NCBI RefSeq assembly: GCF_039592695.1
Contig: NZ_JBBUTK010000001.1
Span: 1,116,001 to 1,180,000 of the forward strand
Length of the DNA: 64,000 nucleotides
Direction of reading: 5' to 3'
From: Flagellimonas_A sp039592695
Lineage (GTDB): Bacteria; Bacteroidota; Bacteroidia; Flavobacteriales; Flavobacteriaceae
The position numbers and the translations under genes are program-made. The notes below the pieces were generated by a model. That model had not been told where the DNA came from and did not search any database. It saw nothing but the letters and a program-made list of their open reading frames with translations. Below are positions 1 through 8,534 of this stretch, in pieces. Positions within the stretch are counted from its first letter, which is position 1; every line of letters starts with the position of its first letter.

Positions 1-89
1 CCTATATCAATTCTTACGAAAATGGAAACAGTAGACTTTATAAAACTGACTTTCAAATTGAGGAGTTGAGAAAGAAAATCCAAGAATGA
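1..89 (+). CDS. C-terminal end of an upstream gene (partial, unknown)
   Basis: An open frame enters from the left edge (codons from base 3) and stops at the TGA at 87-89. The visible tail is about 28 residues, polar and charged, ending EELRKKIQE. Its stop overlaps the ATG of the next gene in an ATGA arrangement (86-89), which indicates translational coupling and a shared operon. Too little is present to name a family. Confidence 0.6.
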   Translation, partial: YINSYENGNSRLYKTDFQIEELRKKIQE

Positions 90-1057
90 AAAAGCTGTTT
101 AAACCCGCTTCACTGCTCTTCAATCTTTTGGTATTATTGGCCTTTTTTGTGCTGGGATTGCTCTTTGCGGGTTGGATTGATGCTGGTAAAGGTCAAATGT
201 TGGCAGCAGGTGCTATTGTCTTGGGCTATGGAGTATTGTTCGGGGGCATTGCCTTTATCGCCTCTTTCTTTTTGACCCATCATGCCCGACATCGCACCAT
301 CGTCATCGGAAACATTGTTTTGGCGGTGTTTCTTTTGGTTTCTTTCGGGTATTTTCGCTACCGCTTCAAACAAAGGCAGCAAAACCGTAAACCTAATTAT
401 CAAGAACAGCCCAAGACACCTACCGCTCCAGTTGATAATGGGAAACTCATTGCAATGAATAAGATTGACAACCATGTTATCTCTCAAACGACAACAAAAA
501 TGGGACTCGGTTTTTTCGCTCCGAATTTTTATGACCATTCGACTGTATTTTTTTACGGAAACCCAAATCTTGAAAAATCGGTCATGGAGCATTCCCCCAC
601 CGATAGTGTGGTATTCAAAAGAATAGAACACAGAGGTTTTGATATCGTTCAAGCTCCCCCTTGGTTGGTGCCCGAACATTTAAAACTTGATTACGACCTG
701 CTCTATTTTCAAATCCGCTCCTTGGGCAAAGATTTTGCCGAAGTCGTGGTCAACAATCAAACTGGCCGCACCGCTTATGTGAACAATCATCGTGGTAACA
801 TTATTTTATGGCCCGAATTTTTATTGGGTGTGCATTCCGTGGAATTTCCATCAGAATCCAACCAAAAAGTCAAAGAAAGGCCTTTTGTAGCGTCGAGTGA
901 TATTAACATGTCCTTCTCGTTTATGCATCCGATTCTAGTTCGTGATGACTGGATGCTGGTCGAACTTTGGAACGATAATTTCAATAAGGTCGGTGAAGGA
1001 TGGATACGATGGCGAGAAGAGGGGCGGTTGTTGGTTATTTATAATCTGTTGAGCTGA
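86..1057 (+). CDS. hypothetical membrane protein with three N-terminal TM segments
   Basis: A 323-residue protein I do not recognise. Three hydrophobic segments lie at about residues 8-31, 37-60 and 72-90, followed by a short basic linker (RYRFKQRQQNRK) and a soluble C-terminal region of about 220 residues. This suggests an inner-membrane protein with a large domain on one side. The C-terminal part is rich in aromatic residues and looks folded, but shows no catalytic motif that I can identify. The ATG overlaps the stop of the preceding frame by four bases, so the two genes are probably co-transcribed. The promoter of the next gene sits at its 3' end. Confidence 0.75.
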   Translation: MKKLFKPASLLFNLLVLLAFFVLGLLFAGWIDAGKGQMLAAGAIVLGYGVLFGGIAFIASFFLTHHARHRTIVIGNIVLAVFLLVSFGYFRYRFKQRQQNRKPNYQEQPKTPTAPVDNGKLIAMNKIDNHVISQTTTKMGLGFFAPNFYDHSTVFFYGNPNLEKSVMEHSPTDSVVFKRIEHRGFDIVQAPPWLVPEHLKLDYDLLYFQIRSLGKDFAEVVVNNQTGRTAYVNNHRGNIILWPEFLLGVHSVEFPSESNQKVKERPFVASSDINMSFSFMHPILVRDDWMLVELWNDNFNKVGEGWIRWREEGRLLVIYNLLS

Positions 1058-1077
1058 ACGCTACTTGGCTATCTTTG
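1049..1077 (+). promoter_or_regulatory. Bacteroidota-type promoter for the TPR-HTH regulator
   Basis: TTG at 1049-1051 and TATCTTTG at 1070-1077 are 18 bp apart, fitting the Bacteroidota -33/-7 consensus (TTG, TAnnTTTG). The predicted start of transcription is near 1083, giving a 5' leader of about 12 nt before the ATG at 1095. The -33 element overlaps the 3' end of the previous gene. Confidence 0.6.
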
Positions 1078-1094
1078 TGGTCAGTTATACAATC

Positions 1095-2762
1095 ATGTCT
1101 ATCCAAAAAATCATAGCTTTTTTCCTTATTGGAACTTTTATAGTACAAGGGCAATTACAGCAGACCATTGATAGCCTAGAAACTGAACTGCAGTCGACGG
1201 CAACAAATTCTGAAGCAAAAGTTGACCTCCTCAACCAATTGGGATACCAATACTGGATCAGAAACTCTAAAACCTCGGCAGAATATGGCAAGCAAGCCCT
1301 GACCTTGGCAGAAAAAATAAACTATACCCAAGGGGCAGCCATGGCCAAGCGGGTGTTGGGGGTTTCATTCTGGACCCTCGGCCAACCAAAGAAAGCGCTT
1401 GAAAACCTATATGGCTCTCGAGAATTATATCTGAACATTGATAATCAAGAAGGAGCGGCCAACGCATTGATGAACTCTGGAATGGTGTATGCCGATATCG
1501 GTGAGTATGAAAGGGCGCTTGAGATTTATGAACAGTCGATTGAAAAGTTTACGCAACTAAACCTGAACCGACGTATCGCTACAACGTTTACCAAGATTGG
1601 TTCTGTCTTGATACAGCAAAACAAACTTTCAGAAGCCAAAATGCACTTGACCAATGCCTTGAACATGCATTCAGAAGACGGTTATGTCTACGGAATGTCT
1701 GAAGCCCACAATCGATTGGCAATATTATCACTGATGGAAAATGAGTTGGAGCTTGGCGACTACCATATTCGAAAGTCGATGGAAATAGGCGTATCTGTCA
1801 ATGATGAAGATGGGCAGATAAGCAACCTTATACAGTTGGGAAAGCTATACCGGTTGCAAAACAAGAATGAACTTTCAGAGGCCCATCTCAATGCTGCTTT
1901 GAACAAAGCCAAAGGGAAAGGACTGAGAAAATATGAACTGGGGGCATTAAAAGAATTAAAACTGCTAAAGCGCCAAGAAGGCCAACTCGAAGCATCACTG
2001 GGCTATTATGATCGGTTTATTGCCCTTAAAGATTCCATTATCAACAATGAAAAGTCAAAACAGATAGCGGCCCTTGAATTTGACAACGAGCTCCGAGAAA
2101 AGGAAAATGAAATAGCCCTGCTCGAAGAAACCAAACGTACCCGCACATTGATGAACGTGTTGCTCTCATTGCTCTTGGTGGCCCTGGCCATTATTGCTTT
2201 GCTCATGTTGCGACATCAAAAGCAACGTGAAAAGAAGGAGATGGAATTGTTGAGATCAAAAGAGGCATTGGCACAGACCGAACTTGAAAATGCTGAATTG
2301 AAACAACGAGAGCTGCAGCAAAAACTTGATTTCAAAAGCAAGGAACTAACCTCATATACCCTGAATTTTGCAAGAAAAAACGAACTTTTTGGTGAACTTC
2401 AAGAGCAGATAAACACCGTTCAGAACGCTTCGCCAAAAGAGCAATCAAGAATACTGACTGATATTCGCAGAAAGATTAAATCACATACCAGTGTCGATAA
2501 CGATTGGGAAGATTTCAAAAGGTATTTCGAAGAGGTGCACACCAACTTTTATTCCCGATTAAAGGAAAAGCATCCCGAGATCAGTGCGAACGATTTGAAA
2601 ATCTGTGCTTTGGCTCGTTTGAATCTCAGTATCAAAGAAACAGCCAACATACTCGGAATTTCTCCTGAAAGTGCAAAAACTGCCCGTTACCGCCTCAGAA
2701 AAAAGCTCAACCTGCCACCCGAGACCGAGCTTTTGGATTATTTGATGCAATTGGAGCGATAA
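1095..2762 (+). CDS. TPR-repeat, membrane-anchored regulator with LuxR-type HTH
   Basis: A 555-residue sensor/regulator of a type common in Flavobacteriia. The order is: signal peptide (MSIQKIIAFFLIGTFIVQG), about seven TPR-like helical repeats to about residue 330 (for example YGKQALTLAEK, ALEIYEQSIEKF), one TM helix near 352-373, a charged coiled coil near 375-435, and a C-terminal helix-turn-helix near 500-545 (SIKETANILGISPESAKTARYR). The TPR part is inferred to be periplasmic and the HTH cytoplasmic, so the protein may pass an envelope signal to DNA directly; its targets are unknown. A longer TTG-initiated frame from 1065 was rejected because it runs through the promoter and puts ten residues before a normal signal peptide. 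Confidence 0.85.
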   Translation: MSIQKIIAFFLIGTFIVQGQLQQTIDSLETELQSTATNSEAKVDLLNQLGYQYWIRNSKTSAEYGKQALTLAEKINYTQGAAMAKRVLGVSFWTLGQPKKALENLYGSRELYLNIDNQEGAANALMNSGMVYADIGEYERALEIYEQSIEKFTQLNLNRRIATTFTKIGSVLIQQNKLSEAKMHLTNALNMHSEDGYVYGMSEAHNRLAILSLMENELELGDYHIRKSMEIGVSVNDEDGQISNLIQLGKLYRLQNKNELSEAHLNAALNKAKGKGLRKYELGALKELKLLKRQEGQLEASLGYYDRFIALKDSIINNEKSKQIAALEFDNELREKENEIALLEETKRTRTLMNVLLSLLLVALAIIALLMLRHQKQREKKEMELLRSKEALAQTELENAELKQRELQQKLDFKSKELTSYTLNFARKNELFGELQEQINTVQNASPKEQSRILTDIRRKIKSHTSVDNDWEDFKRYFEEVHTNFYSRLKEKHPEISANDLKICALARLNLSIKETANILGISPESAKTARYRLRKKLNLPPETELLDYLMQLER

Positions 2763-2961
2763 GAAATTCTTAAAATCCATACTTTTTATCTTTTTGAAAA
2801 TCAGTCTTTTGCTTTTCAATGTTCACTTGATGTACCCCTAAAATTAACACCTCCTTTACTTTGTCCACCTATTGTCATGAGCCTGTAGACCTGGTGTATA
2901 CCATGGTTTCTTTACGCCTTTGAACAACTGCTCTAGTTTTGGCCCATCAAAAAAATAAGCG

Positions 2962-3069
2962 ATGAAAAACAATCTCACAGAGAAAATGCAGAGGCGTACG
3001 ACACTAAAAATGTATTGGTCATGGCGCAAAGAAAATGTGAAACTCAAGTTGAATAAAAAACTTTTTTAA
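2962..3069 (+). CDS. possible 35-aa basic small protein
   Basis: In the 308-bp gap before the hydroxylase gene an ATG frame of 35 codons ends in TAA at 3067-3069, one base before the next ATG (3071). The product is very basic (many K/R), with no signal peptide or TM segment and no family that I recognise. The tight spacing suggests a leader peptide or a small co-translated protein, but the length is within chance range. A TTTACTTTG-like box at about 2854-2862 upstream could be a degenerate promoter. The rest of 2763-2961 shows nothing further. Confidence 0.3.
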   Translation: MKNNLTEKMQRRTTLKMYWSWRKENVKLKLNKKLF

Positions 3070-3070
3070 G

Positions 3071-3847
3071 ATGGAGAATATCCTATCAAATTTACCAACC
3101 CCATTAGAATTGGTTTTTGACCCCATTTCATACATAGTATATGGTATCTACATCGTATTGATGGCTTGGGAAGCATTGTTGCCCGCCCGTAAACTGCCAA
3201 AAATCAAATATTGGAAGCTAAAAGGCTTCATCGCATTTACCCTATTTTTCTTTTTATCATCATACCTGCCTTTGATTTGGGACACTTACTTGGCCAAATA
3301 CCAACTTTTTGATTTGACCATTTTGGGTACGGGCTGGGGTGCGGTCGTTGGGGTCTTGGTTTATGAGCTCGGGGTCTATGTATGGCATCGAAGCATGCAC
3401 AACAGCAATATGCTTTGGAAGGTATTTCACCAAATGCACCACAGTGCCGAACGTTTGGATAGCTATGGCGCCTTTTATTTCAGTCCGATGGACATGATTG
3501 GCTTTACATTTTTGGGGAGTCTCTGTCTGGTCGTAATTGCCGGTTTTACACCAGAGGCCACAACACTGATCATTTTGATTACTACGTTCTTTTCAATTTT
3601 TCAGCACAGCAATATCAAGACCTCTGTATGGGTCGGGTACCTTATTCAGCGACCTGAAGCCCATGCAATACACCACGCTAAAGGCATTCATGCCTATAAT
3701 TACTCTGATATATCGCTCTTTGATATTCTGTTCGGAACGTTCAAGAATCCGAAAGGGTATGACCACGAAACAGGGTTTTACGATGGGGCGTCGTCTAAAG
3801 TGAGTGATATGCTTTTGTTCAAAGATGTTTCAAAGGAAGAAAACTAG
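3071..3847 (+). CDS. sterol desaturase / fatty acid hydroxylase family protein
   Basis: A 258-residue integral membrane di-iron oxygenase homologue. Four or five TM segments surround the histidine clusters of the family: HRSMH near 105-109, HQMHH near 120-124, and HAIHH near 198-202. These boxes bind two iron atoms in the family's hydroxylases and desaturases, which oxidise lipid acyl chains or sterols with O2. The substrate here cannot be read from sequence; hydroxylation of an acyl chain or membrane lipid is the usual guess in Flavobacteriia, which generally lack sterols. All histidine boxes are intact, so activity is expected. The transporter gene follows closely and may be co-transcribed. 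Confidence 0.88.
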   Translation: MENILSNLPTPLELVFDPISYIVYGIYIVLMAWEALLPARKLPKIKYWKLKGFIAFTLFFFLSSYLPLIWDTYLAKYQLFDLTILGTGWGAVVGVLVYELGVYVWHRSMHNSNMLWKVFHQMHHSAERLDSYGAFYFSPMDMIGFTFLGSLCLVVIAGFTPEATTLIILITTFFSIFQHSNIKTSVWVGYLIQRPEAHAIHHAKGIHAYNYSDISLFDILFGTFKNPKGYDHETGFYDGASSKVSDMLLFKDVSKEEN

Positions 3848-3859
3848 AAATCATTTTTG

Positions 3860-5242
3860 ATGCAAGAAGCAAGGACTGGGTTTTCGAGCAAGATTGGATT
3901 TATAGCGGCGGCAGCGGGATCAGCAGTCGGTTTGGGAAACATCTGGAAGTTTCCCTTTGAAGTGGGTGAAAGCGGTGGAGCGGCTTTTGTAATCATCTAT
4001 TTGATATTTTGCTTCACGCTCTGCTTTCCCTTGATGGTGGCTGAAATTGCCATTGGCAGAAAGACCCAGAGAAACCCCGTGGGTGCGTTTACTGTTCTGG
4101 GGCATGGCAAATGGTCATTCATTGGAAAAATGGGCCTTTTTTCGTGTATTCTGATTTTGTCTTTTTACAATGTAGTGGCTGGTTGGTGCTTTGGCTATCT
4201 GGTAGAAATATTGCTGGGCAATTTTTCCATTGGCGAGCAGTTTCCCCTTTTTGTCAAAGACATCATCAAAGTGGGGGGCTATTCCGTTATTTTTATGGCT
4301 ACCACGGCATATATTGTTTCCAAGGGCATTTCTAAAGGAGTTGAAAAGGCTGCAAAACTCCTGATGCCCATTTTGTTCTTCATCATTATTCTGTTGGCCG
4401 CTTACGCAATGACCCTACCGGGGGCTGCCGAAGCGGTGGAATTTTACCTTCTGCCTGATTTCTCAAAAATTACGGGAAAGGTAGTCTACAATGCCTTGGG
4501 ACACGCTTTTTTCTCCTTGTCATTGGGCATGGGCGCTATGATTACATACGGAAGCTATGTCAGCAAAGAAGATAATATCATCAGTTCAGCAGTTGCCATA
4601 ACATTGCTCGATGTAGGTATTGCCTTTTTGGCCGGGCTGATGCTGTTCCCCATTGTGATTTCTCAGGGATTGGACACCCATGGTGGGGCCGGATTGGTCT
4701 TTATGTCATTGCCAAGAGTGTTTGGCGACATGGGAACTGTATTAGGCACTGTTGTTGGAACACTTTTTTTCTTGTTGTTGTCCTTTGCCGCCCTGACTTC
4801 AACAGTATCCATATTGGAGATTCCGGTTTCGTATCTGGTCGATGAGAGAGCGATGAAACGACCCAAAGCGGTGTGGCTGGTCGCTGGCGGAATTTTTCTA
4901 TTGGGAATACCGTCGCTACTATCCAATGGCTACTCTTCGTTTTTCACTCAGTTTGTCACCTATTTTGGAGCATCAGGGCCGACTGATTTTATGACCCTGA
5001 TTTCCGATGTGGCCAGCAATTCATTTTTGCCCTTGGGAGGTTTTCTGATAGCGCTTTTTGTCGCTTTTATATGGAGGAAGGAAAAGCTTTTTAAAGAGAT
5101 TTCAAACGGAGAAAAAGGCCACCCCAATAGGTTCATCTCCAAGTTTTTGGGATTCTCCATTACATATTTATGTCCGTGGATTCTTGGCGCTGTCTTTATA
5201 CTGAACGTCTTGGATAAATTTTTTGGTGTAACCATTTATTAG
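3860..5242 (+). CDS. sodium-dependent transporter, NSS (SNF) family
   Basis: A 460-residue neurotransmitter:sodium-symporter homologue of bacterial length. The N-terminus carries the family signature GSAVGLGNIWKFPF around residue 20, the unwound TM1 region that lines the Na+ and substrate sites in LeuT/MhsT-type transporters. About 11-12 hydrophobic helices follow, including the TM6-like stretch LGHAFFSLSLGMGAMITYGSY. It probably imports an amino acid or small amine with Na+, consistent with a marine host; the substrate is not predictable. The start is ATG at 3860; a TTG one codon earlier is less likely. It lies 12 bp after the hydroxylase gene. Confidence 0.9.
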   Translation: MQEARTGFSSKIGFIAAAAGSAVGLGNIWKFPFEVGESGGAAFVIIYLIFCFTLCFPLMVAEIAIGRKTQRNPVGAFTVLGHGKWSFIGKMGLFSCILILSFYNVVAGWCFGYLVEILLGNFSIGEQFPLFVKDIIKVGGYSVIFMATTAYIVSKGISKGVEKAAKLLMPILFFIIILLAAYAMTLPGAAEAVEFYLLPDFSKITGKVVYNALGHAFFSLSLGMGAMITYGSYVSKEDNIISSAVAITLLDVGIAFLAGLMLFPIVISQGLDTHGGAGLVFMSLPRVFGDMGTVLGTVVGTLFFLLLSFAALTSTVSILEIPVSYLVDERAMKRPKAVWLVAGGIFLLGIPSLLSNGYSSFFTQFVTYFGASGPTDFMTLISDVASNSFLPLGGFLIALFVAFIWRKEKLFKEISNGEKGHPNRFISKFLGFSITYLCPWILGAVFILNVLDKFFGVTIY

Positions 5243-5249
5243 ACGCACG

Positions 5250-5804
5250 ATGAACACTACCGAAGTATCTGGTCCAATCATCAATTACAAAAGGTTTGGC
5301 AAATTTAAGATTCGCCACGTACTGCCATCAGATAATGAACCTATAAAAAAACTGATTTTGGAAGTCTGGAGGGAGCTCAAAGCTGACAAGCATCATCTGA
5401 GCGACCCTGAACTTGACAACATGTTCGAAGCATATCACGAAGAAAAATCTGCGTTTTGGGTACTCACCGTCAATGACAAAATCATTGGCACCATAGGCAT
5501 ACAACCTTTACGCACCAATCGACAAATCGGTTGTGAGCTTAAAAAGTTTTACATCAAAAAATCATGGCGAGGATTTGGTATGGGTTGGGAACTGATTGAA
5601 TGCTGTTTGGCAAAGGCCCGTGAGTTGAAGTACCAAGAGTGCTATCTAGAAACCGATTCATCCCTAAAAAGGGCAGGAAAAATATATGAACGATTAGGAT
5701 TTGTGCCCATTGCTGAAGGTGTTGCTCTTCCCTTTACAAAATACCGCTGGCACAAAAAAAACCTGATAAATCATGACCATGAAAAAAATTTCAAAAATGA
5801 ATAA
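5250..5804 (+). CDS. GNAT family N-acetyltransferase
   Basis: A 184-residue protein with the GNAT fold pattern: beta-strand 4 (ELKKFYIKKSWRGFGMGWELIECCLAKA) carries the acetyl-CoA loop R-G-F-G-M-G around residue 112, and the end carries Y-x-x-x-G-F (YERLGFVPI). It transfers an acetyl group to an unknown amine. It lies 7 bp after the symporter stop and overlaps the next gene by about 30 bp, so it heads or joins a run of co-directional genes (5250-7304). There is no signal peptide, so it is probably cytoplasmic. Confidence 0.85.
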   Translation: MNTTEVSGPIINYKRFGKFKIRHVLPSDNEPIKKLILEVWRELKADKHHLSDPELDNMFEAYHEEKSAFWVLTVNDKIIGTIGIQPLRTNRQIGCELKKFYIKKSWRGFGMGWELIECCLAKARELKYQECYLETDSSLKRAGKIYERLGFVPIAEGVALPFTKYRWHKKNLINHDHEKNFKNE

Positions 5805-6375
5805 AGTACTTACTCTCTTTTTGACGAGTGCTTTTTGTATACAGAGCCTTCACTCTCAAAAGATTATCTGTAGACAAGGTCAAATTTCTTTTTTTTCATA
5901 TACCTCAGTTGAGAACATAGAGGCCCAGAACAATCAGGTCTTTAGCGCCATTGATACAGAAAATTCTAAAATTGAAATTAGCATGCTTATGAATGCCTTT
6001 ATGTTTGAGAAGGCCTTGATGTATGAACATTTCAACAAGAATTATATCGAATCTGATATATACCCAAAAGCCACGTTTACAGGTAAAATTTTAGATTTTG
6101 AACCTAAGGTAGAAGGCACCCAGGTAAAAATGGTACAAGGGGCATTTACCATGCATGGAGTTACGGAACAACTGGTAATCAAGGCAAAAATCAAAAAATC
6201 AGGCAATGACATTACCTTGACGGGAAGTTTTGAAACATTGGTAGAAACCTACAACATAAAAATTCCACCACTATTGGCAGGCAATATTGCCAAAACAATA
6301 GCTGTTGATTTTAAGCTCGAATATCAACTGCAAAATGAAATGGAAATATCCCATACTTTAAAAACTACCAAATGA
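5773..6375 (+). CDS. secreted YceI-like lipid-binding protein
   Basis: A 200-residue protein with a signal peptide (MNKVLTLFLTSAFCIQSLHS) and the lipocalin-like YceI pattern: FFSYTSVENIEAQN near the N-terminus, then MYEHFNKNYIESDIYPKATF and GAFTMHGVTEQLVIKA. Known YceI proteins bind isoprenoid or acyl chains in the periplasm. In-frame ATGs occur at 5773, 5779 and 5797; the signal peptide fits the last best, while the first gives overlap with the upstream GNAT gene. Its stop overlaps the ATG of the next gene (ATGA at 6372-6375), so translation is coupled to the PhnD-like protein. Confidence 0.85.
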   Translation: MTMKKISKMNKVLTLFLTSAFCIQSLHSQKIICRQGQISFFSYTSVENIEAQNNQVFSAIDTENSKIEISMLMNAFMFEKALMYEHFNKNYIESDIYPKATFTGKILDFEPKVEGTQVKMVQGAFTMHGVTEQLVIKAKIKKSGNDITLTGSFETLVETYNIKIPPLLAGNIAKTIAVDFKLEYQLQNEMEISHTLKTTK

Positions 6376-7304
6376 TTCAAAGATTACAATTGATTACCAA
6401 GGTTATATACTTACTCGTAACGGTTGTTTTAGCATTTTCTGGATGTAAAAATAAAGAGGATGCATTGACTTTAGCTACATATACTTATTCAACAAACAAT
6501 CGGATAGATAATTTAAAACCACTATCCTACGATTTGGAAAAGATTTTGGAACGGCGCGTAGAGATAAAAAGTTATCCGGATGTATTATCGTTCATCAATG
6601 GTATCAAATCCAACGATGTTGACATCGGATTTATTAATACGCTGGGTTATTTACTTCTTTCTTTGGATAACAAAAATATGCAGCCAATTGCTACCCTCAA
6701 GGTAAGGGATGATGCAGTAGACAATTATAAAACGGTTCTTTTGACAAATAATGAAGATATTACTGATTCAACTTCATTGAAAAAAAATGCCGATAAGTTG
6801 TCGATGACCTTTGTGGCAACAGGTTCGACATCCGGTAACCTTGTACCACGGCTTTTTTTGAGTTCAATAGGTATAGAATCTCCAGAGAAACATTTCAAAG
6901 AAGTAAACTACGGAGGAAATCATACAACGACCCTCGAAAAACTTAAAACTGGTAAGACCGATATCTGTGCCATTGGCAGCAATGAATACTGTGAACAGCT
7001 TCAAAAAGATTCCACACTTTTACAATCGACCAAAGTGCTTTGGATGTCAAAAGAGATTCCCTTGGGGCCAGTTTTAGTCAACAAAGAATTTTCAGGGCTT
7101 GATAAAGAAAGGATCATCACGCTGCTGGTGAACCTACATGAAACCGGACCTGAAACATTTAAGTCAATCAAGGAAGGGTGGTCAGAAGCTAAACAAGTAG
7201 AAAAATTTTATCCGATTACCGATAAATATTACGACTGTTTCAGAAAAGTAGATGGAAAAAGCACCCATTTATCAGCGGTCTTAAATTCTTTCGTAGGATA
7301 TTAG
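6372..7304 (+). CDS. PhnD-like phosphonate/phosphite-type substrate-binding lipoprotein
   Basis: A 310-residue protein with a lipoprotein signal (LAFSGC, Cys near residue 25) and the PhnD-type solute-binding fold: TLATYTYSTNN at the mature N-terminus, DVDIGFINTLGYLLL near residue 80, and a T-G-S-T-S-G-N-L anion-binding-like loop near residue 150 followed by VPRLFLSSIGI. In classical systems PhnD feeds an ABC importer, but no permease or ATPase gene is in the window. The gene overlaps the YceI gene by four bases, which ties it to YceI and GNAT instead. It may be an orphan binding protein used for sensing; that is inference. Confidence 0.8.
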   Translation: MIQRLQLITKVIYLLVTVVLAFSGCKNKEDALTLATYTYSTNNRIDNLKPLSYDLEKILERRVEIKSYPDVLSFINGIKSNDVDIGFINTLGYLLLSLDNKNMQPIATLKVRDDAVDNYKTVLLTNNEDITDSTSLKKNADKLSMTFVATGSTSGNLVPRLFLSSIGIESPEKHFKEVNYGGNHTTTLEKLKTGKTDICAIGSNEYCEQLQKDSTLLQSTKVLWMSKEIPLGPVLVNKEFSGLDKERIITLLVNLHETGPETFKSIKEGWSEAKQVEKFYPITDKYYDCFRKVDGKSTHLSAVLNSFVGY

Positions 7305-7375
7305 TCGCTAAGAGTAAAAGTATTTCAAAAACAATACGACGTAAGTCTTCTTGGTCAATTGATTAATTTCGACCT

Positions 7376-8383
7376 ATGCAATCCCGTCTTGTAAGTATCC
7401 TCATCCCCTTTAAAAACACAGCCCATTTTTTGGGGGAATGCTTAGATTCCATTCAAAATCAAACCTATACCGATTGGGAAGTCTTGGCTGTGGATGACCA
7501 CTCTGAGGATGAGAGTTTTCAGTTTGCGAAATCCTTTTCCCGTAAAGACGAGCGAATCAAGGTCTTCAAGAATGATGGAATCGGAATCATACCCGCCCTA
7601 CGAACCGCCTACCAACATTCCAGCGGAGAATTCATCACCCGAATGGACTCTGACGATATCATGAAGCCGAATCGGCTACAGGTCATGGTCGAATCCTTGC
7701 AGAAATCTGGTAAAGGATATGTGGCTGTGGGTCAGGTCCACTATTTTTCTGATCGCGGTATCAGCGATGGCTACGACCGATATGAAAAGTGGTTGAACGA
7801 GTTGACATCCAAAGGAAAGAATTACTCAGAAATCTACAAGGAATGCGTGATTCCCTCACCCTGTTGGATTGTCTATCGAGACGATTTTGAAAAATGTGGT
7901 GCCTTTCGGTCTGACCGATATCCTGAGGACTACGATTTGACTTTTCGGTTCTACGAGAGGAGGTTACAAGTGATACCATGTTCAAAGGTGCTTCACCTGT
8001 GGCGCGATTATGACACACGTACCTCACGTACCCATGAACACTATGCGCAGAATTATTTTTTGGATATCAAACTGCATTATTTCTTAAAGTTGGATTACGA
8101 TCCCCATCGCCCATTGGTAGTATGGGGCGCAGGATTTAAAGGAAAAACCATTGCCAAAAAGCTGCTAAACCAAAACATTGACTTCACATGGCTATGCGAC
8201 AATCCCAATAAAATCGACAAAAAAATCTATGGGCAGCCCATGCGACATTTTTCAGTTCTCGAAACGCTTAAAAATCCGCAAAGTATTGTGACCGTTGCCA
8301 ATGAAGAAGCACAAAAAGAAATTGTTGGATATCTCACCAAATTGGGGCAACAACCGATGGATGATTATTTTTTCTTTTGCTGA
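7376..8383 (+). CDS. family 2 glycosyltransferase with extra C-terminal Rossmann-like region
   Basis: A 335-residue protein. The first 230 residues are a GT-A glycosyltransferase: VSILIPFKNTAHFLGECLDSI at the start, VLAVDDHS as the nucleotide-binding strand, and a metal-binding DSDD (RMDSDDIMK) near residue 95, then the acceptor-region motif PEDYDL. The last 100 residues hold a second nucleotide-binding pattern, VVWGAGFKGKTIAKKLL, and WLCDNPNKI, typical of a C-terminal domain seen in some bacterial GT2 proteins. There is no TM segment. It stands alone between the PhnD-like gene and the BatA gene, so its sugar and acceptor are unknown; surface glycan or lipid glycosylation is likely. Confidence 0.85.
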   Translation: MQSRLVSILIPFKNTAHFLGECLDSIQNQTYTDWEVLAVDDHSEDESFQFAKSFSRKDERIKVFKNDGIGIIPALRTAYQHSSGEFITRMDSDDIMKPNRLQVMVESLQKSGKGYVAVGQVHYFSDRGISDGYDRYEKWLNELTSKGKNYSEIYKECVIPSPCWIVYRDDFEKCGAFRSDRYPEDYDLTFRFYERRLQVIPCSKVLHLWRDYDTRTSRTHEHYAQNYFLDIKLHYFLKLDYDPHRPLVVWGAGFKGKTIAKKLLNQNIDFTWLCDNPNKIDKKIYGQPMRHFSVLETLKNPQSIVTVANEEAQKEIVGYLTKLGQQPMDDYFFFC

Positions 8384-8461
8384 AAGAAGTCTAAAGGCTT
8401 GGTATCGACTGTGCATTGTACCCGACCCAGCCTATCGCAGCCATTCACATAAACAACTGTT

Positions 8462-8518
8462 AAACTCATAAACTCTAAACAACAAACACTTCAACAATAA
8501 ACATATTGACTATATTTG
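8462..8518 (+). promoter_or_regulatory. AAAC-phased spacer and -7 box upstream of the BatA gene
   Basis: The spacer has AAAC at 8462, 8470, 8477 and 8484 (steps of 7-8 bp), resembling the degenerate heptad repeats elsewhere in the window. TATATTTG at 8511-8518 matches the Bacteroidota -7 box, 17 bp before the ATG at 8535; I see no clear -33 TTG. Confidence 0.35.
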
Positions 8519-8534
8519 GCCAATCGTATTGGGA

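Noticed and set aside
134..679. 181-residue minus-strand open frame over the first membrane protein gene
   Set aside because: It is the antisense shadow of the plus-strand gene, has no good start context and no family-like sequence.
1065..1094. TTG-initiated N-terminal extension of the TPR-HTH regulator
   Set aside because: It would overlap the -7 promoter box and places ten residues ahead of a complete signal peptide.
2856..3047. 63-residue minus-strand open frame in the spacer before the hydroxylase gene
   Set aside because: No promoter, start context or recognisable protein pattern; the plus-strand 35-codon frame fits the context better.
7364..7371. TAATTTCG box as promoter of the GT2 gene
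   Set aside because: It is only 4 bp before the ATG and has no -33 partner at proper distance; transcription would start inside the gene.
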